Source: Amphiura filiformis | Taxonomy: Eukaryota; Echinodermata; Ophiuroidea; Amphilepidida; Amphiuridae | DNA length: 64,000 nucleotides | Direction: 5' to 3' | Assembly (NCBI RefSeq): GCF_039555335.1 | Contig: NC_092637.1 | Span: forward strand, 42,362,990-42,426,989 | Shown here: piece after piece, positions 23,516 to 34,288 of the stretch | How the letters are laid out: each line of letters begins with the position of its first letter | Position numbering within the stretch: the first letter of the stretch is position 1 | Translations under genes and position numbers: made by a program | The notes under the pieces: generated by a model | Database searches by the model: none | Seen by the model: only the letters and a program-made list of their open reading frames with translations | What the model was told of the DNA's origin: nothing

Positions 23516-23800
23516 AAAGATTAGACTCGTCTCAATGCTGCAGATCAGAGAAGGATTAAAGCGTTTGAGATGTGCTGGAGAAACCTTCTGTGCATCCAAT
23601 GGACTGCAAAATGGGCAAAGTAATGAGAGTGTTCGGCATGAAATAGGAGAGAACGACTCACTCTTCAACTCGGTGATGAAACAGAAGTTACAGTATTTTG
23701 GACATGTTACCAGGCGAGAAGGAATCAATCTAGAGAAAGTGGTTAAATGTTCGGAAAAGTTGAAGAGGAAAGGCCGACATTAGTAGAAAAACTTCATAAG
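23516..23800 (+). pseudogene. RTE-like reverse transcriptase remnant, C-terminal part
   Basis: In two frames the sequence gives RIKAFEMCWRN, then NGQSNESVRHEIGEND, KQKLQYFGHVTRREGINLEK and a GKVEEERPT-like end. The KLxYFGHVxRR block is typical of the C-terminus of RTE-like proteins. At least one frameshift separates the first and second blocks. Confidence 0.82.
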
Positions 23801-24939
23801 AAAGGTCACGAATACTCAGATATGAGTAGATCGACGACGACGACGATTGTTATTATATTCTGGTCTAAAAACATCAAAATTTGAGCAAATTTTTATGTAA
23901 ATGACCTATGCCCGCAGTCATGGATTATTTTATTTTTTGGGTGAACTTTTAAAATAATGGGCTAGCTTCGGTGCGTCGGAAGTTGGATTTTGTCTTACAA
24001 AATTGAGTCCATGCAATTTAGCATCATTTTAGCAAATTACATGCAAACCAGTGGGTCACATTGCGCTTGTAACGCGATATGTTTCGTTACCCCGATTGTT
24101 TACGAATTAGGGCAGCTGTCATTTTGTTTGTTCTGCACATAAAAAAATCTGAATTTTTGTCAGTTTTTTTTATTTCAAAACGCACGGTTGTTTGTCAATA
24201 CGCAAGCTAACGACTATCATGTTTTTTAACACATTATATTCAAGTGCAAGCCTTAAAATTAGAAAGCAAAAATTACGGGAGATATTCATCATTTTCGACC
24301 CCGGTATCCAACGATTTATCGTCTGAATATCAAATCGTGCATAGCAAATACACATATATCGATCCCGGGTATTGATTTAGTTTCTCTGCTGTACAATGTA
24401 ATTATTTACCGGGCGATATCGACGTGCTACACCAATATACCTCCACACACGTAACTCATCTTACTGTAAAAAAGAATCGAAAGTTAGATTTTGTCTTTCA
24501 AAGTGGCAATTTAGCATCATTTTAGCAAATTACATGAAAAAAGATTAGTTTTAGCTTTCTTCTCAAATAAATCACTTTGACATGGGAATTATGTCGAATT
24601 AGCCATGCCGTATGTTCAACGTCCAACATCGATGTTGTATTTTGTAAAGCCGGCGCTTTTCAGCCTATGCTGCCTGCCGGCTATTTGTATACCGTGAATA
24701 AATAAAAAAATAAAAAATAAATAAATGTTAAGCTCGATCCAAATAGTTTCAATTTCGACGCAACAGTCAAAATATTAGTCTAATATGTGATATCGTAGCG
24801 GGACGCGTAATTTCTTTCTGCAACGATAATGTGCCGCAATACGATAACACATACATGTAAGTGAGGCTATTACCATTATTATTTCCTCTTGCTTAATAAA
24901 ATAAAAGTAATTGTACTTGAATTAAAATTCTACAACGGT
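23801..24939. other. No recognisable gene
   Basis: AT-rich. TTTTGTCTT(A/T)CAAA...GCAATTTAGCATCATTTTAGC occurs twice (23,990 and 24,495), suggesting an old duplication. An A-rich tail lies at 24,697-24,726. Confidence 0.45.
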
Positions 24940-25012
24940 TTACCTGGGGTTCGAACCCACAATCTATGGATCCATAGCCCAATGCCTACACCACTGTGCT
25001 ATGAGTCGTTGT
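24940..25012 (-). repeat. tRNA-like sequence (probable tRNA-derived SINE head)
   Basis: On the minus strand an A-box-like TAGCACAGTGG and a perfect B box GGTTCGAACCC are spaced as in tRNA genes. A CTATG/CATAG stem sits where the anticodon arm belongs, but its loop is only GATC, and the acceptor stem is poor. It therefore looks like a tRNA-derived repeat or pseudogene and not a working tRNA. Confidence 0.6.
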
Positions 25013-25125
25013 GCCAGAAAGGTGTTTGTTTACCATACTTATTGATTACGGAATAAAGTGCATACCCACAATATATTATTAGTACTAATAAATACGTATA
25101 TCTCCGAACAATAGTGAGCCTTGCC

Positions 25126-25280
25126 TCACCCTCACCCTAACCCCTAACCCTAACCCTAATCCTAACACTTACCCCTACCCTAACCTTAACCCTAACCCTA
25201 ACCCCAAACCCTAACCCTTACGCTAACCCTAAGACTCTAACCCTAAGACCCTAACCCTAAGACTCTAACCCTATCATAAC
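25126..25280. repeat. Interstitial telomere-like CCCTAA tract
   Basis: About 150 bp of imperfect CCCTAA repeats with variants (CCTAATCC, CCCTTACGC, CCCTAAGACTCTAA). The unit equals the animal telomere repeat TTAGGG on the other strand. The interruptions and unique DNA on both sides show it is interstitial. Confidence 0.9.
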
Positions 25281-26294
25281 TCTAACATTAATGACCATGA
25301 TGACCCTTGCCTCGGACTCTGCGGTTAGTGATATATTGCGGCCCATTATGGTTGCAGAAAGAAATCAAGCTGGCGGGACATAGTGCAGTTTCGTTCACGG
25401 CAAAATCACCGTGACCTTTCCAGCTATAAACCCGCTTATTAAAGATTAAACCGATATATGCAGTACTAAACCATTATATAGTAATCTATTGTCCAATGAA
25501 AATTTATTACCACCTGATAATATTAATCCAATGAGCGACCGAATTGTCCGCTACGGACGACTAATCCAATCGATAATGACGCTATTGACATGTACGAGCG
25601 GAGCTCCACTGACCGAGTTTTGGGTTATTTTTCACTGAAAGGCATCAGTTTGCTGTCATTTACTCATCAAGGCGGACCACCGTTATTATAAGGACTATGT
25701 CAATTATTTAAAGATTGACATGTAGAGAATAAGCCATACTTGATTGACAGAAAGTACTAAATTTGTACCTATGACGGTTTTATGACACCAATCTCCCAAA
25801 TATGACCAAGCCAGGGCTGCCCGGTGAAGCAAAATTGGAATAGATGGTAGGATTTCTTTTTAATAAAAATGTATGTTCCCCCGTTATTAAAGCTTGTACC
25901 GGGTTGAAGATTCAGAAATTTGGAAAAGAATAAGTAATTGAAACATAGAGCAAGTACTAAAATCATAGCTTTTATACTTTTTGATATATGATGCTAACTA
26001 GTTCATCCCGTATAGCTACAACACAGCGCTACCAGTAGGGTTCCATTGCCTATTGTGAGTGCCCCTGTGTTGTGTGCATACATGTAGTTAACAATAACTG
26101 CATGATGTCCTTGCATCTTGAACTCTGGGTGTGGGGACATTGATAAAATGAGAAGCCAGTTGGAGTAGCTTCTTTGATCACAGCACCCTCGTCCAAAGTA
26201 AGCCAAGTCTCTTGAAGGAATAATATGTCTATGGAACTTCATGAACGAGATCACAGACAAAGTGGGTCTTGGACATTCCAATAGCAAATGTTAA
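25281..26294. other. No recognisable gene
   Basis: No exon-like frame or repeat structure recognised between the telomere-like tract and the next TIR element. Confidence 0.45.
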
Positions 26295-27504
26295 AGGTGA
26301 ACCTCATTGAAAATAAAGTTATAAAGCTTATGATGTCAGGATATTAAAAGATACTTTATTATAAAATAAATACAATTTAGGCTTAGTAGACCGTTATTTG
26401 ATGGAATTCTGAAATCTGAATAAAATTAAAATATTGTCACTTGTGTCATGATTCTTTAATGATAGTACAATCAGTGTACGGTACTGAAAAAGTGAAACAT
26501 TCATGTTTTATGGATTACCGAACACGATGCGTAAATTGCTACTGAAGTGCAGGGACGGATATGCACAAACACAGCGACTCGCTTCGGGGCTTCGTCCTCT
26601 GTGTTTCATGGGGTGTTTCAGCAAATTTGATCAATCGTTCCCTTATATTTGGAACATTTACAGGCATAAATTTTGCTGATGAAGTAGCAATAAGTTGGAA
26701 ATATATCAGAATGTGAATATCAAATTGGTCATTTTGTCTGCAAGTACAGTACAGTCGCGGATACTGAAAACTCGGCGTAGTGAGACTCGGTCAGTCACTG
26801 AGCTCATCCCGTATGTATCTATATACGAGTTCGCCTATCATACATGACCGGTTGTAAAGCTAAGAAATAATTAAAAAATCCTGTACATGTACCTTATTCT
26901 ATTCCTTCATTTTCTCATTGTGATAAGTTCATCTCAACTTGGTGTGACGATCTGAACTGGTAGCACTAGCAGTTATTTTTTTGTAATCTGTTTTCATTTC
27001 AGTTCTTCGGCGAATCTTCGCTATTCGTGCTTTACTATAATATTCCCTATGCATATCGTGGATGGCTTGGCCTATCCCAAATCACCCCGGCCAGCACTTT
27101 TCCCATTTTTAAATCCACACACTTTATTCAGGAACTTCATTCTTAATTTGATCATGATATTTCCTTCATATTATTCTTATTTTATTGAAGATATTTTTCA
27201 TGTAAAGTAAGTTGACAATGACTGAATTCGTGCATTGGCCCGATGCATGCCACAGTAATACACGGACATTGTGTTTACAATAAAACCCGGAAGTAACTGT
27301 GTGTCCCTGGGATGACGTCATCAACGAAAGCGCCCAATTTGAACGATTTCGTTTTGTAATTTAGGGGGGGGTGCCAAAATCCAATCTTTGCATGGAGATT
27401 ATGTCTAGCCTGGTACGCTATGCAAATAAAAAATATTATTTTCTGCTTCCTGACATCATAAGCTTTCCATTGATATATAACTTTATTTTCAATGAGGTTC
27501 ACCT
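26295..27504. mobile_element. ~1.2-kb TIR element with TTAA at both ends
   Basis: Inverted ends: AGGTGAACCTCATTGAAAAT (from 26,295) and its complement ATTTTCAATGAGGTTCACCT (to 27,504), with complementarity continuing through AAGCTTATGATGTCAGGA. TTAA flanks both ends (26,291-26,294; 27,505-27,508). The interior has no transposase frame. It lies about 50 bp from the broken end of the UNC93 pseudogene. Confidence 0.78.
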
Positions 27505-27555
27505 TTAAGAAAACGATCAGCGGATGGTAACTGCAGGAGGTTACTCTTACAGATA

Positions 27556-27972
27556 AAAAGAACAAGAAGAACTCTCCATTAAATCAGCTTATGACAGCTT
27601 CACGGGTCTCACATGTAATGTCAGCAAGGTTCATAGCTGATGTAGTGAGATGCGTGCCTTGAGCCGACCACAAAGGTCCTGCTCCCATTGCCCATTAGAA
27701 CTGCTGCTGGTATCAAAGTGTTATAGCTTGGGTAGAAGTTCATGGCGATATAAACACAGTATGTACAACATGCTGCAACAATAACAATGACCCATTTTGT
27801 CCCTAAAAAGCGTATCACAACCGGTGCTACAGTACATGATATGGCATAGCAGCCGTAGATGGTGGCAAGAGATGCGAGTCCTAAACCTCCGGTGGCGTAC
27901 AGACTACAGGCAAGATTCTGCAACGACAGGTATGTCGACTGAATAATAAACAAAAAGTCAAACTCAGAGCCA
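27556..27972 (-). pseudogene. Truncated UNC93-like pseudogene (part of exon 1)
   Basis: The minus strand matches the first ~145 codons of the complete UNC93-like gene at 47.6 kb. It has the same SLQNLA(C/S)SLYATGGLGLAS and YGCYAISCTVAPVVIRFLG blocks. It is broken in several ways: a 2-nt difference near the start (around 27,945), an extra T in the MGMGAG segment (near 27,689) that shifts the frame to an early stop, and a TGA where the gene has AGA in the VISRFNG segment (near 27,582). Homology ends near 27,556; the rest of exon 1 and both later exons are missing, and a TIR element lies next to the break. It stands head-to-head with PhyH copy A, as the intact gene does with copy B. Confidence 0.92.
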
Positions 27973-28396
27973 AAATCATGTAAAATCAGCCGTTTTGGCT
28001 GTAATTAATTTATTAATTTTGGCTGAAAATGTATAGAAAATATGTTTGCAAAAATCTTCAGATTTTTTTCAGATTTGTCAGATTTTGGTGAAATTTTTAG
28101 GTAATTTTAGCCTCAAGAAGAAGAAAAAAAAAGCAAGCCCGACCAACCAACCGTACTTGAAAGGTCCGCCCTCCCGTATAGAACAGGGTTTTGTTTTTCG
28201 CTGCCTTATCATGACTACATGTACTGTACTGTTATCATGAATGTAATAATACATGTTATATAACGCTTAGGCCTAATCAGGGAAGTGCAAACTCACTTGC
28301 CTGGTTTAATCAAAGATAGTATTGAGTATCTTTGGTTTAATGTAGCATCACAGATCCTATCATAATTCGAGTTACTATGGTCTTGTCTTGTCGTCG
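27973..28396. promoter_or_regulatory. Divergent intergenic region upstream of PhyH copy A
   Basis: 424 bp between the UNC93 pseudogene and PhyH-A. The left half (27,975-28,195) is a dispersed repeat whose inverted relative lies in PhyH-B intron 4 (55,683-55,880). The right half, from about 28,205, resembles the DNA upstream of PhyH-B (TTATCATGA, AATACATGT, CACAGATC/CATAGATC blocks), so it may hold the ancestral promoter. No TATA box or initiator can be assigned with confidence. Confidence 0.4.
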
Positions 28397-28919
28397 ATGT
28401 CATTTCGCTCCGTGGAGAACTTCACGAACCGTGTGGAAAAAACCCTGGGGAAAACTGTGATCATGCCTGAAAGAAAAAGAAAAAGAGAAAAGCAAGGTAG
28501 GTCTAGTCTATCTGCTCAGTTGTTTCGCTGAAAAACAGATTGATGAAACAAAAAAAGCCTGTGTAGTAAATAATGCGCCAAACGTAACAATGAAGTTAAG
28601 TTACAGACCAACTTATTTAATCCCTTGCGTTTTCGTTGCCTAACAATGGACTCCCAGAAACTAAAAATATAAAAAGACCCTTAGAGCGTGTTTATAGTGG
28701 CTTTTGACCTCAAACGTCAAAGCCTGGCAGTATGCGCACGCATCATTGACAGTATGTGTGCACATCATATTTTGTTCAGGGCTCGTATTTTTAAAACTCC
28801 CACCACATCACAATAAGGCTATTGAACAGTGCAGTGGTTGCATGGGGTTCATTTAAGCATATCGATATACCAGTCCCTTGCCTTTGTTGATAAACATTGA
28901 GGTCAACTTATCTATACGG

Positions 28920-29250
28920 AAAGATTATACTGCAATAACAATTAAGACCAATTATATGGTACTTGGAACTAACCATAAAACATCACGTATATCAAATAAT
29001 GTTTTAAAGAAAGATTGGACAATACTACTCTAGAACGGGTTGACAAGACCAAATTCCTAGGAGTGACAATTGATGAAAATTTGACATGGAAAACTCACAA
29101 TAATAATTTGTTAAGTTTATGTACTTGTATGTTGTAACTTAGGTCAGGGTAAGGGGGTGCTCACTTCAGACCTCTTGGCCTTTTGAGTATCCCCTCATTC
29201 AAATTTTGTGTCTTTTTATATTTTGTATGTTTGATTTGAATGAAATAAAA
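28920..29250 (+). pseudogene. LINE 3' end fragment (reverse transcriptase plus tail)
   Basis: Reads TNYMVLGTNHKTS, then after an indel KFLGVTIDENLTWKTH (about 29,049-29,097), a hallmark of CR1/Jockey-type reverse transcriptases. About 150 bp of untranslated-looking DNA follows, ending GAATGAAATAAAATGATGG. The thumb domain is deleted. It lies inside the 1.5-kb TIR element. Confidence 0.75.
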
Positions 29251-29421
29251 TGATGGTGTATGTATGTATTATGTATGTAATTGATTTCGCAGTGATTTAT
29301 AGTGCGCTACGACCACTACGACCCACATCATTCCATAAACCATTAACAACAAATCAGGGACTTTGCTGCTTCACGAGCGCCCATCCTAGACATTACGCAA
29401 ATAACCATCTCAACCAGAACT

Positions 29422-29477
29422 CTTTTCTGAGAGTGCAGCTTATCCTAAATAACGGATAAGCTGCACTCTCAGAAAAG
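29422..29477. repeat. Perfect 24-bp hairpin with 8-nt loop
   Basis: The left arm (29,422-29,445) begins CTTTTCTGAGAGTGC and ends GCTTATCC; the right arm (29,454-29,477) is its exact reverse complement; the loop is TAAATAAC. TTTTCTGAGAGTG recurs at about 30,158-30,170 near the right end of the surrounding element. Confidence 0.95.
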
Positions 29478-31092
29478 TTTGTTGCCCAACCTTGGTTAAG
29501 GAGATTACAACCAAATTTTTTTAAGGCCCTGGTGCTCAATCTCGCCGATTAACCCTGCGTCGTCTCGGAGCATTTCGATGGCTCTCCTGCGGCTTGCAGT
29601 TTCAAGCCGCAGTACGCCGACAAATTAATCTAGTGTAGCCATATCCCTGGTTGCAAAATCGCGAGCAGTTATGGGCATCGAGTTCGCAACATCTTGCCAT
29701 CTTCTTGTTCTGCGGTTTGTCACTCATTACTCGAAACCTTTATATTAATGTTTATTATAGTACCTACTTGAGTTTACTCACCGTGAGCAATTTGCGGATC
29801 AGTCGATATAATCCAGTAAAGAATCAACGCACTCAAGGACACTAATTTGTAAGGCTATTGTTGTCAAGTGTTATAAGCCGGTTGCAAACAATGCAGGTTG
29901 GGCCGATCAAGCCGATGAACGGGTGACTGAACATGGCTTTTCATCGAGCAGACACACGTTTTGTTAGTGCATATCGCAATAGTATTTTATTTTTCAGCCA
30001 TATGTGCATCGGCGTGGGTCTGCGGCTTAGGTTCCGGGCACGCCGAAGAGTTAATCGGTGAGATTGAGCACCCAGGTCTAATGTTTTGCCCAATGTTGGT
30101 TAATGTTTTACCCAATATTGTGTTTGGCTAAAGGAATTTACACAACATTGGGCAAACTTTTCTGAGAGTGTGGCTCACTATAAACACGCTCTTAGCGTAT
30201 CATTCTTACTTTTGTTTCAAACCCTATCGCTGTTTATATGTATTGTTGTCTTTTGGTCCTCTTGTTTATTAAGAATGGGAGTTCGAATTACGTCCAGGAG
30301 AACAAATGAAAGTGACGCCTAAAATGAAGGCAATGTTCGACAAACATGGATTCATAGTTGTCAGGTAAGCTTCGAACATCTCTATTCTAAATCATCTAAC
30401 CTGTTGTTTTTTTTTGGTTTTTTTATTTTAAAAAAATACAATAGCTCAGGTAGCTACCCAGCAAACAGAAAACAATTTTTGAAACGTTTGTAAACATAAA
30501 TGTTTTTATAAAAATACCATTTTGACAACATTTTAAACATTTTTGATATAGATTGTTTTTAAAAGTTTTCCTAAATCTTCTAATAACTCAATATCAAACT
30601 TAATTAAACGTTTTTTGAAAAATTGGGTGCCGTACAATTTGCCACTTGAAATAATCATTTTCGATTTTAACAACGAATTGATATTAGTTTATCATGGTTA
30701 TCTATTCGCCGTAGAAGTGATTATGTAACAGGATTAAAGGGGTAACCCTATTGGTTTTGGATATGGATTGTCTTTAAAATTACATATAATATCAAATATT
30801 GTCCCCTTTATGCAGCTTTGTGACAAAAACGAGTTTGCAACCCAATACTTGGTATGCGTGAATTGCATTCTGGGAAGGGAAGCAATAACATGTGCATTAA
30901 TTCCCATTCGTCATGTGCCATGCGTGTGTGGTGGTTGCACTGACATTAACCAAGCTCCACTGTACTAGGTACACATTCCAATACTACGGTGACATTTCCC
31001 TACAACCAGTTTTTTCGTGTTAACTACCATAGTAGTTTAGATGAATACATTTTTTGAATATATCGCCCTGCACTTCAAGCAGGTTGCACTCA

Positions 31093-31280
31093 TCACCTGC
31101 GTATGTCTGCAATCATAGATTGAATACAATACCCCTCTTTTCAAAGATACTAATCTTACAGGTGCGAGTGATCAGCATGATATGAATATTCTATAAAATT
31201 ACCATCCAGGTCTTTATCCCTGTTCTTTGACATAATGGTTCAATACAGAGGGCAAGAGAGCGTGAACGTACTATGCAGTG
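31093..31280. repeat. Dispersed repeat in PhyH-A intron 2 (second copy near 42.4 kb)
   Basis: GTATGTCTGCAATCATAGAT, TTGAATACAATACC, TACTAATCTTACAGGTGCGA and GTGATCAGCATGATATG recur in order at 42,391-42,475. Copy A has an extra ~50 bp before GGTTCAATACAGAGG. No coding frame. Confidence 0.75.
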
Positions 31281-32320
31281 CGATATATTTAAAATTTGTA
31301 TCCATATATTGCTATGGTAGTTAATCATGTTACATCATCACTTCTACGGCGAAAAAATATGGATAATGATTATGATTTTATCCTTTCCATGTCAGATCTC
31401 TATTTGATGATGAAGAAAACATCAAACTACGTCAAGCAGCTGAACACAATGAAGGATTGGTCACTGAATCATTCTTCACAGCAGATGCTAATGAAGGTGA
31501 TCCAACACGTCGCGAGATATGGAAATGGTGATGTGGAATCACCCAGGAGATGACGTCATTGGTATGATGGCTCGAGTCCACAAGATGGCAACATCTATGG
31601 AAAAAGTATATATGTCACAATAATGTCGTTCTTTTCCCACGCGTGTATACGTTTAATAAAGACGTATTTTCCATTATAAGGCCTATACAATAACCCTAAC
31701 GCCTATAAATCTTACAAAATCTTGCATTCCATGTGATGGCATTGCGCGATCACCCTAAGTCATTTATGGGCACCAAGTCGCTGGCCGGGCAAGCGACTCC
31801 CCTGTGGCATGAGGTCGGTGATCATGTGCGTGACACCCGAGTGGTGTCGGAGTCAATTTCTGGGGGTGCCAAGTGAAATCTTTCTTCATCTTCTCTCATT
31901 TTTCGTTCCTTCTCTGCCTTCCGATAGCAAAAAAGCATGTTCCTTGTAAGGGTTAATCTGCACCTGATACGTACCTGCGCCTGATTTTCTGCTTGTCGCT
32001 GCTCGAATTGTAGACTCATTTAAGGTTTTGCCCCTGGCACACAGCGTCACCATCCCTATATTTTCGTTTCTGAAATTGCCGTGATAGTAGGGCGAATCCA
32101 CTAGTCATGATGCATGATGCGACTTTATTCCACTAAGCTATACGCATTTGAGTTTCAAAATGACAAATTTGGATATTTCCTCCTTCAAGGCAATTTCCGC
32201 TGTGTTTCTTACGGCCTCATTACAGCCGGACAGATGAATGCTCACTCCACTGTTAGTCTAGGAGCTAAATGTTATACGTGCCTTAAATTAAGGATTGAGT
32301 TCAACACACATGTTTACCTG

Positions 32321-32449
32321 TCAAGTCAGTTACCGATCAAAAGGTACCTCTCGATGAATAGCGTGTCGGAAAATCAAATCGGCATCAAAGGAACAAAGCA
32401 TTACGTAATCTATTGCCACTCTATGTTTATTAAAAGATCTTTACCCGGG
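32321..32449. repeat. Left arm of an inverted repeat bracketing PhyH-A exon 4
   Basis: Runs from TGTCAAGTCAGTTACCGATC to CCCGGGAGTAGCTAC. It is the reverse complement of 32,633-32,791 on the other side of exon 4, apart from a ~30-bp stretch present only in the right arm. A further single copy is at 62.87-63.09 kb. Copy B has no such arm upstream of exon 4. Confidence 0.85.
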
Positions 32450-32632
32450 AGTAGCTACATTATACACTATCATCCAGACTATTTATATTACTATATACGA
32501 ATATGTCATGCATGTTATTATATTTCAGTTGATGGGATGTAAGGAGGTGTACCATTGGCATTCATGGATGAACATGAAGCATGCACGAAAAGGGGGAGCA
32601 CATATCTGGCATCAAGACTATGGGTAGGTACT

Positions 32633-32791
32633 CCCGGGCAAAGAGCTTTTAATAAACATAGAGTGGCAATAGATTACGTAATGCTTTGTTCCTTTGATGC
32701 CGATTTGATTTTCCGACACGCTATTCATCGAGAGGTACATTTTGTTCGGGACAAAGGGCTTCCGCCAGTAAATCGGTAGCTGACTTGACAG
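32633..32791. repeat. Right arm of the inverted repeat bracketing PhyH-A exon 4
   Basis: Starts CCCGGGCAAAGAGC, 10 bp after the exon 4 splice donor, and ends GGTAGCTGACTTGACA. In copy B the donor is followed by the same GTAGGTAC-CCCGGG phrase and then unrelated DNA. Confidence 0.85.
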
Positions 32792-33088
32792 CGTATTAAC
32801 GCTACAATAGGCAGCCTACTGTCAATAAGCGATCAAAAGAAAGTCACGTGAAAGCGCCTATACGAGCGAGATGTACCTTTTGTTCTAATAGCAATCGTTC
32901 CCCATTGTGTTTATTTGTTCTTGTGCAGGATGCGTATCCCCATTACCTACTTTACTTATACTGGGGAAACGATTAAGCATCAGTAATGATCTCCTTCACT
33001 TGTGTACTTGCGTAATATTTGTTTGTGTGTAGTGTATACCTCGACTGCCAACATTAGACCCAGTTTTAACCACCGTTTATCAGTGGGA

Positions 33089-33160
33089 GCTGGTAGCCTA
33101 ATGGACAAGGCGTCCGTCTAGAGATCGGAAGGTCGTGGGTTCGATTCCCATGCCGGCACA
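33089..33160 (+). repeat. tRNA-like sequence in PhyH-A intron 4 (Arg-type body; SINE or pseudo-tRNA)
   Basis: A box TAGCCTAATGG and perfect B box GGTTCGATTCC; the D-arm GCC/GGC and T-arm TGGG/CCCA pair, and GCTGGT pairs with GCCGGC as a six-pair acceptor stem with G-U pairs. The anticodon arm TCCG/CGGA encloses CTAGAGA, which would give AGA, unlike the arginine-type body. One linker base is missing after the acceptor stem. It could drive Pol III transcription but is more likely a tRNA-derived repeat than a decoding tRNA. Confidence 0.6.
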
Positions 33161-33397
33161 TCCCCTTGCTGTTTTTCAAGTTGGGTTGTGTGCCGGTCAG
33201 GATTTGTATTTATTTGTTGTCTTGTTTAATTGTAACACTTTGGATTGGTAAACTGTTCATTCTTTCTTGTTGTTTGTTCGCTATTTTATAGATACTGGTA
33301 CCAGGAGGGAGTGTTGTATCCAGATATAGGCACCGTCCTCATCGGAATTGATGCATGCACCCCAGAAAACGGATGTTTAGAGGTAAATGTTAAAGAG

Positions 33398-33763
33398 CGC
33401 ATGGTGCACCAAGGCAAGTCTATGGGACTTAATGGGATAGGCGACTGAAATCACGTGACGTGATGTCAAAGAGTACATGGTGCACCAAGGCAAGTCTATA
33501 GTCATTAATGGGATAGGCGACTGAAATCACGTGACGTGATGTCAAAGAGTACATGGTGCACCAAGGCAAGTCTATAGTCATTAATGGGATAGGCGACTGA
33601 AATCACGTGACGTGATGTCAAATAGTACATGGTGCACCAAGTCAAGTCAATAGTGCCTAATGGGATAGGCGACTGAAATCACGTGACGTGATGTCAAATA
33701 GTACATGGTGCACCAAGTCAAGTCAATAGTGCCTAATGGGATAGGCGACTGAAATCACGTGAC
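33398..33763. repeat. 76-bp minisatellite, ~5 copies, starting just after exon 5 of PhyH-A
   Basis: ATGGTGCACCAAG starts at 33,401, 33,477, 33,553, 33,629 and 33,705, an exact 76-bp period. Each unit contains GGGATAGGCGACTGAAATCA followed by CGTGACG, so a CACGTG E-box overlaps a TGACG motif. The first unit begins about 15 bp after the exon 5 donor. Copy B has the first part (AAAGAGCGCATGGT) once and no array. Confidence 0.95.
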
Positions 33764-34288
33764 GATTCAAGTGTGTGTATCCTAGGTCTAGACAATAGGT
33801 GCCATATTGCAGGAGGTTAGAGTTCATAGGGGAAACGTTAAAGGTCACTTTAGTAGATTAGGTCACCCAGGCACGTTCACTAATATAATTCACGAGTTGA
33901 TAATACCGGTAGGTGAAAACATTGATTTGTTAAAATGCTCCTGGTCCCAAATACCATGTATAGTACCTTGTAAACTATTCTTTTAGTACAGGACCAGCCT
34001 GTAGAATCCGTGACCAAATCATAGAACGAAAGTTTGAGAGTCATTTTGGAATCTTTGATTGATTCTGAATAAATTTAGCTTGGGCTCACCTCCTGAAACT
34101 TCCGGGCATTCCGGGGAGAGGTCAATCAAGGTCACATAGGTCAAATTTTCAGAATGCTCCAATTATGTCAAGTAATATATCAAATTACTCGTATGGTCAT
34201 GAGAATTCCAAAAATGTATAGTTTGTTATGTGTCAGACCTTTCAAGAGGGCGCTATGACGAAAAATGTTCATAGGTCAACGACCTTTT

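Larger units (their letters stand above)
28684..30191. mobile_element. 1.5-kb TIR element in PhyH-A intron 1 (TTA target duplication)
   Basis: Ends are GAGCGTGTTTATAGTG (28,684) and CACTATAAACACGCTC (to 30,191), flanked on both sides by TTA (28,681-28,683; 30,192-30,194). A 3-bp TTA/TAA duplication is the habit of PIF/Harbinger transposons, but no transposase is visible and the family is an inference. The interior holds a LINE fragment and a perfect hairpin. The shorter intron 1 of copy B lacks it. Confidence 0.8.

Noticed and set aside
25126-25280. True chromosome end
   Set aside because: Repeats are imperfect and flanked by unique DNA on both sides, including genes.
31296-31553. 85-aa frame over PhyH-A exon 3
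   Set aside because: It reads the exon in the wrong frame and ignores both splice sites.
32114-32542. 142-aa plus-strand frame
   Set aside because: It crosses an inverted-repeat arm and the acceptor of exon 4, with no recognisable domain.
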